DNA of 64,000 nucleotides from Aureitalea marina. GTDB taxonomy: Bacteria > Bacteroidota > Bacteroidia > Flavobacteriales > Flavobacteriaceae. A program made the position numbers and the translations under genes. A model generated the notes under the pieces. That model was not told the DNA's origin and ran no database searches. It saw only the letters and a list, made by a program, of their open reading frames with translations. Shown here piece after piece: positions 9,451-18,264 of the stretch (the first letter of the stretch is position 1; each line of letters starts with the position of its first letter). The DNA lies in assembly GCF_002943755.1 (NCBI RefSeq), contig NZ_MQUB01000001.1, positions 2,955,653 through 3,019,652 of the forward strand, given 5' to 3'.

Positions 9451-10785
9451 ATGATACTGATAAAAGGAGCCAACATTATTAACGAAGAGAAGATCTTCCA
9501 GGCCGATGTGCTCATCGACGGCGATCGCATCCAAAAGATCGGTGAAGGGTTGTCAATTGACAGTGATGCCGGACAGGTGATCGACGCACACGGATTGTAT
9601 CTAATACCGGGTATGATTGATGACCAGGTGCACTTTAGGGAACCCGGTTTAACACACAAGGCCAATATCGAAACAGAGTCCAGAGCGGCAGTAGCAGGCG
9701 GGATCACCAGTTTTATAGAGATGCCCAATACGAAACCTCAGGCAACCACGGTGGAAGAACTGGAGAAGAAATTTGAGCGTGCTGCAGAAACTTCCTGGGC
9801 CAATTACTCCTTTATGATGGGGACCACCAACGACAACCTACAGGAGATTCTCAAGGTAGACAAGCAAAAGGTGGCCGGGTTAAAGATATTCTTGGGCTCA
9901 TCCACAGGTAATATGCTGGTGGACGATCCTGAAGTACTGGAAGAGATATTCCGTAAGACGGACCTGAGAATATCGGTTCACTGTGAAGATGAGGCGACTA
10001 TTCTGGAGAATACCCGTCAGGCGATAGAACAGTACGGGGAGGATATACCGGTTCAACTGCATCCAGAGATCCGGAGTGCCGAAGCCTGTTATAAATCGTC
10101 TTCCAAAGCGATCGAACTTGCCAAGAAGACTGGCGCACGACTTCATGTTTTCCATTTGTCTAGCGCCAAAGAAATGGATCTGTTTGACAGTGATATCCCT
10201 TTGGAAGAAAAGAAGATCACGGCCGAAGTTTGTATTCATCACCTCTGGTTCAGCGAAGAGGATTACAAGGCCAAGGGCACGCATATCAAATGGAATCCAG
10301 CGGTTAAAAAGGCTTCAGATCGCAAGGTATTGTGGGAAGCCCTGTTGGACGACCGCATTGATGTGATTGCTACGGATCATGCCCCGCATACCTTGGAAGA
10401 AAAGGACAATGTCTATACCAAGGCGCCATCTGGTGGTCCTCTGGTGCAGCATGCATTGGTGGCCTTGTTGGAATGCCATCACCAGGGGAAGATCAGCCTG
10501 GAGCGTATTGTAAGAAAGGCTTGTCACAACCCGGCCATTATGTTTGAAATTGCAGACCGGGGCTTCATCAAAGAAGGCTACAAGGCAGACCTGGTCCTAT
10601 TCGACCTAAACGCTCCCTGGGAGGTAAGTAAGGACAACGTGCTGTACAAATGTGGTTGGTCTCCATTTGAAGGAGAGACTTTTCAGGCAGCGGTGACCCA
10701 TACCCTGATCAACGGAGAATTGGCTTATCAGAGGGGAGAATTCCCAAACAGAACCCATGGAGAAAGGCTGACATTTAACCGATGA
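9451..10785 (+). CDS. Dihydroorotase family amidohydrolase (DHOase)
   Basis: A 444-residue amidohydrolase closest to multifunctional-type dihydroorotases, which cyclise carbamoyl-aspartate in pyrimidine synthesis. Supporting motifs are PGMIDDQVHFREPGL, the EMPNTKP strand, a lysine in the GLKIFLGSSTG segment that could be the carbamylated metal bridge, the SVHCEDE and HVFHLSS histidines, and IATDHAPHT. The first histidine of the usual HxH metal site is a glutamine here (Q59-V-H61). As I recall, many Bacteroidota dihydroorotases share this change, so it is probably a family trait rather than damage. It is sandwiched between the GT2 gene (no gap) and a lipoprotein gene overlapping by four bases. 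Confidence 0.85.
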   Translation: MILIKGANIINEEKIFQADVLIDGDRIQKIGEGLSIDSDAGQVIDAHGLYLIPGMIDDQVHFREPGLTHKANIETESRAAVAGGITSFIEMPNTKPQATTVEELEKKFERAAETSWANYSFMMGTTNDNLQEILKVDKQKVAGLKIFLGSSTGNMLVDDPEVLEEIFRKTDLRISVHCEDEATILENTRQAIEQYGEDIPVQLHPEIRSAEACYKSSSKAIELAKKTGARLHVFHLSSAKEMDLFDSDIPLEEKKITAEVCIHHLWFSEEDYKAKGTHIKWNPAVKKASDRKVLWEALLDDRIDVIATDHAPHTLEEKDNVYTKAPSGGPLVQHALVALLECHHQGKISLERIVRKACHNPAIMFEIADRGFIKEGYKADLVLFDLNAPWEVSKDNVLYKCGWSPFEGETFQAAVTHTLINGELAYQRGEFPNRTHGERLTFNR

Positions 10786-11252
10786 ATAAGAATATCTGGA
10801 TAGTGCTTATTTTTCTGATCGGCTTGGGTTGTCAGCATATCGAACGGCCCAAGATGCCCGAAAATCTGATACCAAGGGATAAGATGATTAATATCCTGAC
10901 CGATCTGTATATCAATAATGCGGCAAGAAGCGTCAATGTGCGTGTGCTGCGCAACAATGGTATTGTGCTGGATTCTCTTTTATATGTCAAGTACGATATC
11001 GACAGTCTGCAGTTCACCCGTTCCAATGCCTATTACACCTCAGACCTGGATAATTATAACAGTATGTTCGAAGAGATCGAGCAACGACTAGTGGCTATGA
11101 AATCCCGCTATGACAGCCTGGCCAAAGACCGGTCTGGTGGAAGCACCAATATGGATTCTGTGGTGAGGGCTCAGCGCATCAACCAGCAAAGAGGAGGACG
11201 ACAACTTGTGGAACCAGCCTCTACCAAAGTAGATCAGGATTCCTTGGAGTAA
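10782..11252 (+). CDS. DUF4296 lipoprotein
   Basis: A 156-residue protein with a lipoprotein signal (LIGLGC, lipidated Cys at residue 17) and the DUF4296 pattern IPRDKMINILTDLYINNAA followed by YDIDSLQFTRSNAYY. It is a Bacteroidota family of unknown role, held at the cell envelope. The start overlaps the dihydroorotase-like gene stop by four bases (ATGA), so translation is coupled. Its 3' end overlaps the oppositely oriented epimerase gene by 19 bases. Confidence 0.83.
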   Translation: MNKNIWIVLIFLIGLGCQHIERPKMPENLIPRDKMINILTDLYINNAARSVNVRVLRNNGIVLDSLLYVKYDIDSLQFTRSNAYYTSDLDNYNSMFEEIEQRLVAMKSRYDSLAKDRSGGSTNMDSVVRAQRINQQRGGRQLVEPASTKVDQDSLE

Positions 11253-12240
11253 TCAGAAGCAAGCCTCTGGACGGTTTCCGACAAAGGTCGAAACTTAAAG
11301 CCCATATCGTCTTTGATCTTTTCTGAAGAGTAATACGCCCTTCGACAAAGAGATCGTACGCTGTCTTTAAAAAGTGTTTGTTTTCTGCCCAGGATCAATG
11401 CACTTAGATAGTCCAAGGATCTGAAAAAGTTGAGCAATCCCTTTCCGGCTCTACGCTTTGGAACTTTAGCTCCCAATTTAGAGGCGAAATTCTCGATCAG
11501 TTGTTTGTAGGTCAAATTATGACCAACCAAGATATATCGTTCAGCTTCTTTTGAGGATTTTGTCAGAAGTATCATGACATCCACTACGTCCAATACATCG
11601 ACAAATCCCACACCCCCATCAGTGTAAAAGGGTAAGCCCTTGGCTATGCCACTAACTATGCTTCCACTGCCTTTGTCCCAATAACCGGCCCCAGAATTAC
11701 CCCTGGGTTCACAATGACGACAGATAATCCCTCCTGGCTGGCTCTCCAGACCTCCATTTCCGCATTGTGTTTAGTGATCGCATAGACGTTGTTTTCCTCT
11801 TCCCAACTCCAGGGTGTCTCTTCTGTCGCTATTTGTTCTCCGATAGATGTGCCAATCGTGGCGATCGAGCTGACATAACAAAATCGTTTCACCCCATGGT
11901 CCAAGGCTAAATTGACCATGTTGGCTGTTGCCTCTACATTGGATTTCTTCAGTTTTTGAAAGTTTCGGGGGTTGAAGTTCACATAGGCAGCGCAATGGTA
12001 AACAGTTTCTATCCCATTAAAGGCTTTCTCCAGGGCCGAGATATCGGTGAGATCGGCTTCAATCCACTCAATTTTATCATAGAGTAATTGTGGATTGTCC
12101 GTGAAATAAGAAAAAACGGTGAGCAGGGAACTTCGATCACTGGATTTCCTGTGGGTAGCTCGGATGGTTTCCTGCTGTTGTAGCAGGGAATAGATCAGGT
12201 GACTGCCAACCAGTCCTGTAGCTCCCGTGACCAGTATCAT
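11234..12240 (-). pseudogene. NAD-dependent epimerase/dehydratase, frameshifted
   Basis: An extended-SDR protein split into two frames. The N-terminal part (12240 down to 11656, 194 residues) has the Rossmann motif GATGLVGSHL and the catalytic Y-x3-K (YAITK), and runs normally to VIVNPGVILGP. Its frame then reads 8 aberrant residues to a stop, while the next frame continues with GYWDKGSGSI and GFVDVLDVVD through to the C-terminus at 11234. One base appears to be missing at about 11685-11692, in a CCGGCCCC stretch. Restoring it gives an intact protein of about 335 residues. It may be a sequencing error or a recent mutation; substrate unknown. Confidence 0.8.
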
Positions 12241-12293
12241 AGTGCGAATGTACTCTTTTTTGACTTAGTCTTTTATCTTTTACAACCAAGGTC

Positions 12294-12301
12294 TATCTTT
12301 G
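12294..12301 (+). promoter_or_regulatory. -7 promoter element of tyrS
   Basis: TATCTTTG matches TAnnTTTG exactly, with a TTTT/TTTA-like -33 region 19 bases upstream. Transcription would begin a few bases after 12301, which argues against the GTG at 12309 as the tyrS start and for the ATG at 12327. Confidence 0.6.
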
Positions 12302-12326
12302 CCGTTTAGTGCTAAAATCGCTACGG

Positions 12327-13622
12327 ATGAATCCGAATTTTGTAGAAGAATTGCGTTGGCGTGGAATGATCCACGATACCATGCCCGAGACTGAAGAACA
12401 CCTGCTGGAATCCATGCGATTGGCCTATATCGGCTTTGATCCCACCGCAGATTCCCTGCATATCGGAAACCTTGTTCCCATTATGCTGCTGGCCTTTTTT
12501 CAGCGCTGTGGCCACAAACCTGTTGCCTTAGTAGGTGGTGCCACAGGGATGATTGGGGATCCGTCCGGAAAATCAGCAGAACGAAATCTACTGGACGAGA
12601 CCACTTTGCGTCACAATCAGGAATGCGTGCGGGCTCAACTGGCCCATTTCCTCGATTTCGATTCTGGTGCCGCCAATGAAGCCATCATGGTGAACAACTA
12701 TGATTGGATGAAGGACATCAGCTTCCTGGACTTTATCCGGGATGTAGGTAAACATATCACCGTAAACTATATGATGGCCAAAGATTCGGTTAAGAACCGG
12801 ATACAGGGAGAAGGAGTAGACGGGATGTCCTTTACCGAATTTACCTATCAGCTGGTACAGGGGTATGACTTTCTTCATCTTTACCGTGAGCACGATTGCA
12901 CCCTACAGATGGGGGGAAGTGATCAGTGGGGGAATATCACCACCGGGACAGAAATGATCCGCAGAATCGCAGGGGGTAAAGGATTTGCCTTAACCTGTCC
13001 GCTCATCACCAAGAGCGATGGCAGTAAGTTTGGTAAAAGTGAAGGAGGGAATGTCTGGTTGGACCCAAAAAGGACCTCGCCTTATAAATTCTACCAATAC
13101 TGGCTAAATACCTCAGACGAGGACGCACAGAAGTACATCAAGATCTTTACATTCTTAAACAAGGAAGAGGTCGACGCGCTAGTGGCAGAACATACAGAGG
13201 CTCCTCATCTGCGAGTACTACAAAAACGACTTGCCCAGGAAGTCACCACTACGGTGCATGGAGAACAGCAATACGAAAAGGCTGTTCAGGCATCGCAGAT
13301 CCTGTTTGGAAGATCAACCTCAGAAGACTTATTGAAGTTGGATAAGGAAACCTTCCTGGAGGTCTTTGATGGGGTTCCTCAAGCAAAGCTGGATAGAGGC
13401 TTGCTCAATGATGGTTTGGATATTATCGGGGCTTTGGTAGAGCAAAGTGGGTTTCTCAAATCCAATGGGGAGGCCAGACGTGCCTTGAAAGAGAATTCCA
13501 TTTCGGTGAACAAGGAAAAGGTAAATGATAGCAGATCGCTTAACACGGACGACCTGATCAGTGATCAGTTTGTCTTGTTGCAGCGTGGGAAACGCAATTA
13601 TTTCATCCTGATCTTCCAATAA
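12327..13622 (+). CDS. tyrS: Tyrosyl-tRNA synthetase
   Basis: Charges tRNA-Tyr in the cytoplasm. Class I signatures are the HIGH-like LHIGNLVP, the tyrosine-binding [10 protein letters not shown], and the KMSKS-like KFGKS loop; a C-terminal S4-type RNA-binding domain ([17 protein letters not shown]) closes the protein. An upstream in-frame GTG at 12309 would add six residues, but it lies at the predicted transcription start and the family begins near [10 protein letters not shown], so the ATG at 12327 is preferred (431 residues). It is a stand-alone gene. Confidence 0.95.
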   Translation: MNPNFVEELRWRGMIHDTMPETEEHLLESMRLAYIGFDPTADSLHIGNLVPIMLLAFFQRCGHKPVALVGGATGMIGDPSGKSAERNLLDETTLRHNQECVRAQLAHFLDFDSGAANEAIMVNNYDWMKDISFLDFIRDVGKHITVNYMMAKDSVKNRIQGEGVDGMSFTEFTYQLVQGYDFLHLYREHDCTLQMGGSDQWGNITTGTEMIRRIAGGKGFALTCPLITKSDGSKFGKSEGGNVWLDPKRTSPYKFYQYWLNTSDEDAQKYIKIFTFLNKEEVDALVAEHTEAPHLRVLQKRLAQEVTTTVHGEQQYEKAVQASQILFGRSTSEDLLKLDKETFLEVFDGVPQAKLDRGLLNDGLDIIGALVEQSGFLKSNGEARRALKENSISVNKEKVNDSRSLNTDDLISDQFVLLQRGKRNYFILIFQ

Positions 13623-13797
13623 CACCCAAAAAAGAAGTAACCCCCGGCTACACAAGTTGCAGCTAGAGGTTACTTTCAACTAACCAACCAATAAAGATTT
13701 ATCTTTTTCACAGCCGGGACCCAAACAAACAACGCGATCCCGTAATTACTTTTGCACTTACTCAGTCTGTGCTGTGGCCACTTCCTTACAACTTCCG

Positions 13798-14313
13798 CTA
13801 AAAAAAGTTAGTCACCTCCGGATAGGGGATCAATGAGCTGATCAGTAAGGCTATACTTCCTTTTATCATGATAGTAATACTGATCATGATGGCCACAACC
13901 AAGATAGCGGTAGTGGTCTGGTTATTCTTGATGGCCTTAAACTCATTGTGTCCCTTGGTGAGCATGGAGAAGAGAAAGAATACTGCCGCGTTGATCAGGA
14001 CGGCCATCAGAAAACCAATTCCCAAATAAAGCAAGGAATATTTTACGATGGAAGCATTGGTATAATTGACATCCTGGGTGGTGGAAATCCGAATGATATT
14101 GGTTATCGAAGGCAGGATCTCACTCAAGATCAATCCAATGGAAAGCACCACCCCAGAAGTAAATATCGTAAATGCGTGATTGTCTCCTTCCAGGTCTTCG
14201 TTGCGAAAGAAGAACCATTTTAGCAATCGATATGAGATGTAGATGACCAAAACGGTCAGGACGATGGATATAAAGATCTCGATCAGGGCCAGGGTGAATA
14301 GTTTCTCGTTCAT
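13798..14313 (-). CDS. DUF350-like integral membrane protein
   Basis: A 171-residue protein that is almost entirely hydrophobic helices, with two similar halves: each has a long helix followed by a charged loop (NEDLEGDNHAFTIF, then KGHNEFKAIKNNQTTTAI). This repeat-like arrangement resembles DUF350 (YjfL-type) proteins, whose function is not established. It starts six bases after the stop of the transglutaminase-like gene and is the last gene of a three-gene operon. The family assignment is from pattern memory, not an alignment. Confidence 0.65.
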   Translation of the reverse strand: MNEKLFTLALIEIFISIVLTVLVIYISYRLLKWFFFRNEDLEGDNHAFTIFTSGVVLSIGLILSEILPSITNIIRISTTQDVNYTNASIVKYSLLYLGIGFLMAVLINAAVFFLFSMLTKGHNEFKAIKNNQTTTAILVVAIMISITIMIKGSIALLISSLIPYPEVTNFF

Positions 14314-14319
14314 AATATG

Positions 14320-15357
14320 CTATTTGCTGGTTAGTACTACATTCCAATAATTCATATCGTCTACGGAATAGGGGAGCTGACCGATCTTGAAATAACGGGC
14401 AGTGGTCTCCCAAACATAGTATCGTTTACCGTTAAAGGTTATCTGTTTTCCGCTTGCCGGGATGTTCAAGCCAATGATGGAATGACGATAAAAATCGCTG
14501 TTTAAAATGGCGACATCATAATCGAACCCCTTGAGAATGGAATAGATCATGACCGTCCGGGTATCACAGTCTCCCTTCAGGTTGCTCATAAAAGAAACGG
14601 GGTTTTGTATACCAAAGGGTTGTTCTCCCAGGCAACACTCGGGGCAATCTTCCAATATTTCCCGGATTGACCGCTCGTACATATAGGCCGGCAGGCATTC
14701 ATCCTGAAAGACCAGGGAATAAGGGATGTCCTGGATACAACTAACCACCATCTCGGCAAAATCCATGGCAGACAAATTCCTGCTTTGTCCGATCTCCCTA
14801 AAGGCCTGCATAAGCAAGTCCAATTTTGGACCATCCTGTTGTTCCATATAATGATACAGCCTTCCCCAGAAATTGGTCTTCTGGCCAGGTGTATAGGAGT
14901 TCAGATAATCTTTGAGCATCTGATAGTCGTACTCTCGTACCATGAGTCGGGCCTGATAAGAGCTGCCGTAATTGTCCCGCCAAACCCGGTTACTTGCAAA
15001 GACAGGCACAGTCCCTCCATTCTCTTCCAGAGTGCTTCTGTTCACACCTTCCAGGCCTTCAAAGTTGTCGGATTGGTATCGGTTGGTTCGAAGTTCGCTA
15101 TTGATCACCCTGATCCCTAGGCTGATCAATCCAATGAATACAGTCAGTATGATCAATCCTTGTCTAAAGACTCGTTTATCCGGTCTGCCCAGGAGCTCAT
15201 TGGAAAAATATACCGAGACCCCTATAGCTAATGGAATAGCCAGTAACATGGGGAATCCCAGAAATCCTCGAACATAGACCAGTAAAATGACAGATAACAT
15301 GCCTGCCAGTATCAAGTACATGCATCCTGCTGGTCTGGCTTGTTTTTTCCTTCCCAT
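14320..15357 (-). CDS. Membrane-anchored transglutaminase-like protein
   Basis: A 345-residue protein with three or so N-terminal hydrophobic segments (residues 10-90), then a soluble domain. The soluble part has a papain-like/transglutaminase triad candidate: Cys in KGDCDTRTVMI, His in DFYRHSIIGL, and an acidic residue in YYVWETT. Additional cysteines (DCPECC) precede the catalytic Cys. Members of this fold act as amidases, peptidases or crosslinkers; the activity here is unknown. Its start codon overlaps the LuxE-like stop by one base, so the two are translationally coupled. Confidence 0.7.
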   Translation of the reverse strand: MGRKKQARPAGCMYLILAGMLSVILLVYVRGFLGFPMLLAIPLAIGVSVYFSNELLGRPDKRVFRQGLIILTVFIGLISLGIRVINSELRTNRYQSDNFEGLEGVNRSTLEENGGTVPVFASNRVWRDNYGSSYQARLMVREYDYQMLKDYLNSYTPGQKTNFWGRLYHYMEQQDGPKLDLLMQAFREIGQSRNLSAMDFAEMVVSCIQDIPYSLVFQDECLPAYMYERSIREILEDCPECCLGEQPFGIQNPVSFMSNLKGDCDTRTVMIYSILKGFDYDVAILNSDFYRHSIIGLNIPASGKQITFNGKRYYVWETTARYFKIGQLPYSVDDMNYWNVVLTSK

Positions 15358-16331
15358 CAGATCACCATGAGATTACATCCCCGGATATCGCTTTGGTCAA
15401 AACGTCCAAGTACTTCGAAGGCCCCGTCCTCCTTAACTCGTCCCAGGTCCTGGGTGGCGATGAAGGAGCAGGAATGCACATTGGCCAGGTCTATCACATT
15501 GATCCCTCCCGTTGGTCCTTGTACCCAACTAAACGGATCTTCGGGATCCCGGGTCATGACCTTCATCCAGGGCGGGCAGCAGAAGATTCCGTCGCCCTTG
15601 GAATAGGCCTGAGATAGTAATTCCGTCATACCGTATTCACTCCAAATTTTATCTACACCAAACCCTGAACTCAGTTCATGATGAAGCTCGGCCCTGACCA
15701 TCTCTTTTCGGCGTCCTTTCATCCCTCCGGTCTCCATCACCACGGTGTTTTTGAGCTTAAAAGGTCCATCGTCCAACAAGTCCAAAAGGGCAAAACTAAC
15801 CCCGATTAAAAGCGTGGGTTGACCCGAAGCATCAAGTTCTCGTAGTTTATTGGCCAAACCGCTTAGGTCATCCAGGTAAAAACCACTCTCAGGATGATTA
15901 CTTTGACGCATCAATCGGTCTACCATATAGATAAGCGAGGAGCCATTTCGCTCCAAATAGGCCGGCAAAAGCGCGAGAATAGCTATTTTTTCCGGCTCTC
16001 CCACCAGGTTACGAAATGCCAGGTCTGCACTCAGCTGATAGATCTCAAGATCCCTTACAAAATGTTTGCTGGTGATACTTCCAGTTGTCCCGCTGCTACT
16101 AAATACCATTTGGGTAGAAGAGGGTTCATCTGTGATGGCAAAATCCTTGAATAACTCAATGGGAATAAAAGGGATTTCATCCAAGTGCTCAACACTTCCC
16201 GGCGTTTTTCCGACCAATTGACAGAATTGGTTATAGGCTGCTACCTGCTCAAATTGATAACGGAAGATCTCCAGAGCCAGCTGGGAAAATTCATGGTCAG
16301 AATGGTGATTAAAGATCTTGTCGATCCACAT
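15357..16331 (-). CDS. LuxE-like acyl-protein synthetase
   Basis: A 324-residue protein of the LuxE/acyl-protein synthetase branch of the adenylate-forming (ANL) superfamily, which activates a carboxylic acid as an acyl-adenylate and passes it to a protein or thiol. Visible are the phosphate-binding loop SSSGTTGSITSKH, the GGMKGRRKEM segment, and the adenylate motif SEYGMTELLSQAY. The open frame extends to a GTG at 16349, but the ATG at 16331 follows a TAnnTTTA-like promoter element and is preferred. There is no luciferase operon here; the partners are a transglutaminase-like protein and a DUF350-like protein. Confidence 0.78.
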   Translation of the reverse strand: MWIDKIFNHHSDHEFSQLALEIFRYQFEQVAAYNQFCQLVGKTPGSVEHLDEIPFIPIELFKDFAITDEPSSTQMVFSSSGTTGSITSKHFVRDLEIYQLSADLAFRNLVGEPEKIAILALLPAYLERNGSSLIYMVDRLMRQSNHPESGFYLDDLSGLANKLRELDASGQPTLLIGVSFALLDLLDDGPFKLKNTVVMETGGMKGRRKEMVRAELHHELSSGFGVDKIWSEYGMTELLSQAYSKGDGIFCCPPWMKVMTRDPEDPFSWVQGPTGGINVIDLANVHSCSFIATQDLGRVKEDGAFEVLGRFDQSDIRGCNLMVI

Positions 16332-16528
16332 GCGGCATAGGTTTCGCACTAAAAATACTCAAAAATGGGGCGAGGTCGGGTTTTGTACATCTATTCCCTC
16401 GGAAAGAGCATTCTTTTCTTGTTAAGTCAGTTTGAACCTCAGGTTATTGAATCGTTAATATTGGGCTACAGCCCAGCAGTCCGGCTAGGTTTAGTACTAT
16501 CTTTAACTTTTAATATCTTTATCCTATC

Positions 16529-17212
16529 ATGAAGAAGAAAGATACCAAAATTCTATTGGTTGATGACGAACCAGATATCCTGGAGATCGTGGGGTACAAC
16601 CTCACTACCGAAGGTTATGAGATCATCACCGCGGAAAATGGGGTAGAAGCTATTGCCAAGGCTAAAAAGCATAAGCCCCATCTGGTCATCATGGATGTAA
16701 TGATGCCCCAAATGGATGGTATAGAGGCCTGTGAAAAGATGAGGGAAGTCCCTGAATTATCGGAAACAGTGATCACTTTTCTGACGGCAAGGGGGGAGGA
16801 TTATTCCCAGGTTGCAGGATTCGAAGCAGGAGCTGACGATTACATCACTAAACCAGTAAAGCCCAAGGTGCTTAAAAGTAAGGTCAAAGCTTTGTTGCGT
16901 CGCTTTAAGGAGCCTGAGTCCCAGGATGCCAACATCAAGATAGGTAACCTGGTGATCAATCGGGAAGAGTATAAGATCATGAAGGGGAAGGAAGAGCTCA
17001 TACTTCCCAGAAAGGAATTCGAACTATTGGCCTTGTTGGCCTCCAAACCGGGAAAGGTATTTAAACGAGAAGATATCTTGGACCGCGTTTGGGGAAATGA
17101 GGTAGTAGTCGGTGGTCGGACCATCGACGTGCATATCCGTAAACTTCGGGAGAAGATCGGGGACGAAAAATTCAAAACCGTCAAAGGGGTTGGTTATAAA
17201 TTCGTGGTATAA
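16529..17212 (+). CDS. OmpR/PhoB-family response regulator
   Basis: A 227-residue two-component response regulator. The receiver domain (residues about 5-120) has the acidic pocket LVDDEPD, the phosphorylation Asp in LVIMDVMMPQMDG and the switch Lys in DDYITKP. The C-terminal winged-helix DNA-binding domain (130-227) has RTIDVHIRKLREKIG and VKGVGYKF, typical of PhoB/OmpR. A TATCTTTA element about 30 bases upstream is a plausible promoter. Its stop overlaps the kinase ATG in TAATG, so both are made together. It resembles the PhoB-like or RprY regulators of Bacteroidota; the stimulus is unknown. Confidence 0.92.
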   Translation: MKKKDTKILLVDDEPDILEIVGYNLTTEGYEIITAENGVEAIAKAKKHKPHLVIMDVMMPQMDGIEACEKMREVPELSETVITFLTARGEDYSQVAGFEAGADDYITKPVKPKVLKSKVKALLRRFKEPESQDANIKIGNLVINREEYKIMKGKEELILPRKEFELLALLASKPGKVFKREDILDRVWGNEVVVGGRTIDVHIRKLREKIGDEKFKTVKGVGYKFVV

Positions 17213-18264
17213 TGATCGCCAACTTTAGCCGGTCCTACCGGTTTGCCGCTTATACTTCGGCCGTAATTACCCTTATCATGACACTCGTAATGGGTGTCTT
17301 TTTTTATTTCTTCATCGGGGCCCATTACAGCTATTTGGCGCTCTTCGCATTGATCTGTTACTGTGCTTCTTTTTTTATCATTCAGTTCAGGGTGGAAAGA
17401 TTTATTTATGCGAGAGTAAAACAGATCTATGAGGATATACAACTACTAGACGCGACCTCCTTCAATCCGGATAATGTGACCACGGATATGGAAACCCTGA
17501 CCAAAGAAGTGGAACGATTTGCAGTAGATAAGAAAAGGGAGATCGAATCCCTGATGATCCGAGAAAATTATCGCAAGGACTTTATCGGGAATATTTCTCA
17601 CGAATTGAAAACACCTTTATTTACCGTCCAGGGATACATCCTTACTCTTCTGGATGGGGCCATGAAGGACAAGGCGGTGCGTAAGCGATATCTGCAACGA
17701 GCGAATAAGGGTGTAGAGCGGTTGATCTATATAGTGAAAGACCTGGACATGATCACCAAATTGGAGGTAGGTGATCTAAACCTGAATTACGAGGATTTCA
17801 ATATCATCGAATTGGTGCAGAACGTATTCGACCTGCTGGATATCAAAGCCAACAAGAAGGACATTACCCTGACCTTTGATCGCACCTATACGGACAGCAT
17901 CTTTGTATATGGTGATCGAGAGCGAATTCAGCAGGTTCTGACCAACCTGGTGGAGAATTCGATCAAGTATGGCAAAGAGGGCGGGACCACCGAGGTCAGT
18001 ATAGAGGATCTGGTCCTGGACAAGGTGATCATACGTGTAACTGACAATGGCGAGGGGATAGAGTCGGATAAGATCCCTCGTCTTTTTGAGCGTTTTTACC
18101 GGGTAGATCCCAGTGGTTCCCGAAAAGAGGGTGGCAGCGGCCTCGGATTATCTATTGTTAAGCACATCGTAGAAGCCCACGATGAAAAGATCTACGTTGA
18201 GAGTGAATTTGGTGTAGGGTCCGAATTCTCATTCACCCTGGAAAAGTCCAAACAACTCCCCTAA
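17212..18264 (+). CDS. PhoR-like sensor histidine kinase
   Basis: A 350-residue inner-membrane kinase partner of the upstream regulator. Two adjacent transmembrane helices (residues about 10-60) with almost no periplasmic loop are followed by a short linker, the H-box (GNISHELKTPLF), the N-box (LVENSIKYG), and the G1/F/G2 ATP-binding motifs (DNGEGI, FERFYRVD, GSGLGLSIVK). The near-absence of an external domain suggests sensing within the membrane or through partners. Its last 36 bases overlap the end of the opposing glycosyltransferase gene. Confidence 0.92.
   Translation: MIANFSRSYRFAAYTSAVITLIMTLVMGVFFYFFIGAHYSYLALFALICYCASFFIIQFRVERFIYARVKQIYEDIQLLDATSFNPDNVTTDMETLTKEVERFAVDKKREIESLMIRENYRKDFIGNISHELKTPLFTVQGYILTLLDGAMKDKAVRKRYLQRANKGVERLIYIVKDLDMITKLEVGDLNLNYEDFNIIELVQNVFDLLDIKANKKDITLTFDRTYTDSIFVYGDRERIQQVLTNLVENSIKYGKEGGTTEVSIEDLVLDKVIIRVTDNGEGIESDKIPRLFERFYRVDPSGSRKEGGSGLGLSIVKHIVEAHDEKIYVESEFGVGSEFSFTLEKSKQLP

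Noticed and set aside
12309-12326. GTG at 12309 as the start of tyrS
   Set aside because: It lies a few bases after a strong -7 element, leaving no leader, and the family begins at the ATG at 12327.
13748-13755. TACTTTTG as a promoter on the plus strand
   Set aside because: It matches the -7 pattern but no plus-strand gene follows; the next gene reads the other way.
15357-16331. LuxE as evidence for bioluminescence
   Set aside because: No luxAB, luxC or luxD homologue is in the window; LuxE-like proteins occur widely without luminescence.
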